The translations under genes and the position numbers were made by a program. From the NCBI RefSeq assembly GCF_001949145.1, contig NW_019091361.1:1276253-1338252 (forward strand): a stretch of DNA of 62,000 nt. Direction: 5' to 3'. The notes under the pieces are model-generated. The model ran no database searches and had not been told where the DNA came from. It saw only the letters and a program-made list of their open reading frames with translations. Below, one piece after another: positions 61,994-62,000 of the stretch (position 1 is its first letter; every line of letters begins with the position of its first letter). Source of the stretch: Acanthaster planci. Taxonomy: Eukaryota; Echinodermata; Asteroidea; Valvatida; Acanthasteridae.

Positions 61994-62000
61994 AATTACA

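Noticed and set aside
1-62000. CRISPR arrays, operons, riboswitches or phage-type systems
   Set aside because: No regularly spaced identical repeats; gene structure, introns and repeats are eukaryotic, so bacterial system types do not apply.

Overview
This is eukaryotic genomic DNA, A+T-rich, with GT-AG introns of about 0.2 to 3.7 kb, many short inverted-repeat transposons and two assembly gaps (30344-30667 and 61942-61993). The domain content (an SRCR-rich adhesion GPCR, an apple-plus-fibrinogen lectin and a RasGRF-type Ras exchange factor) together with CR1/L2-like and Penelope-like retroelements points to a marine non-vertebrate deuterostome such as an echinoderm, lancelet or hemichordate. 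The sequence alone does not let me choose among these.

All three recognisable genes lie on the minus strand. (1) 35454 to 4855 is a complete 21-exon adhesion GPCR of about 1655 residues. Its order is signal peptide, eight SRCR domains, a HYR-like domain, a hormone-receptor-like module, a GAIN domain with a GPS cleavage site, seven transmembrane segments and a short cytoplasmic tail. Every splice junction I placed keeps phase, and the summed exons form one open frame of 4968 nt. (2) 40996 to 39953 is an intronless 347-residue secreted protein with a signal peptide, an apple/PAN-like domain and a fibrinogen-related (FReD) domain. (3) From beyond the window to 50516 is the C-terminal half of a RasGRF orthologue: the REM (RasGEF-N) domain, a Ser/Pro-rich linker and a complete CDC25 catalytic domain in 13 full exons plus one cut by a gap.

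Region by region: 1-4854 is repeat-bearing intergenic DNA. 4855-35454 is the receptor gene, whose introns hold a CR1/L2-like LINE fragment (16.5-17.5 kb), several MITEs (15.4, 24.2, 27.1 and 31.8 kb) and a Penelope-like element (30.2-31.0 kb) ending in a hammerhead-ribozyme-like motif. 35455-39952 holds a tRNA-derived SINE. 40997-50515 has no recognisable gene but holds palindromes and a short tandem repeat. 50516-61941 is RasGRF, with a pogo-like MITE and a pair of MITEs in opposite orientation flanking one catalytic-domain exon.

The most notable item is the receptor. It couples scavenger-type recognition modules to a self-cleaving, tethered-agonist 7TM receptor, and the neighbouring FReD protein is also recognition-type. 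A shared innate-recognition role is an inference and is not shown by the sequence. The first three SRCR domains have all lost the same two disulfide-partner cysteines.
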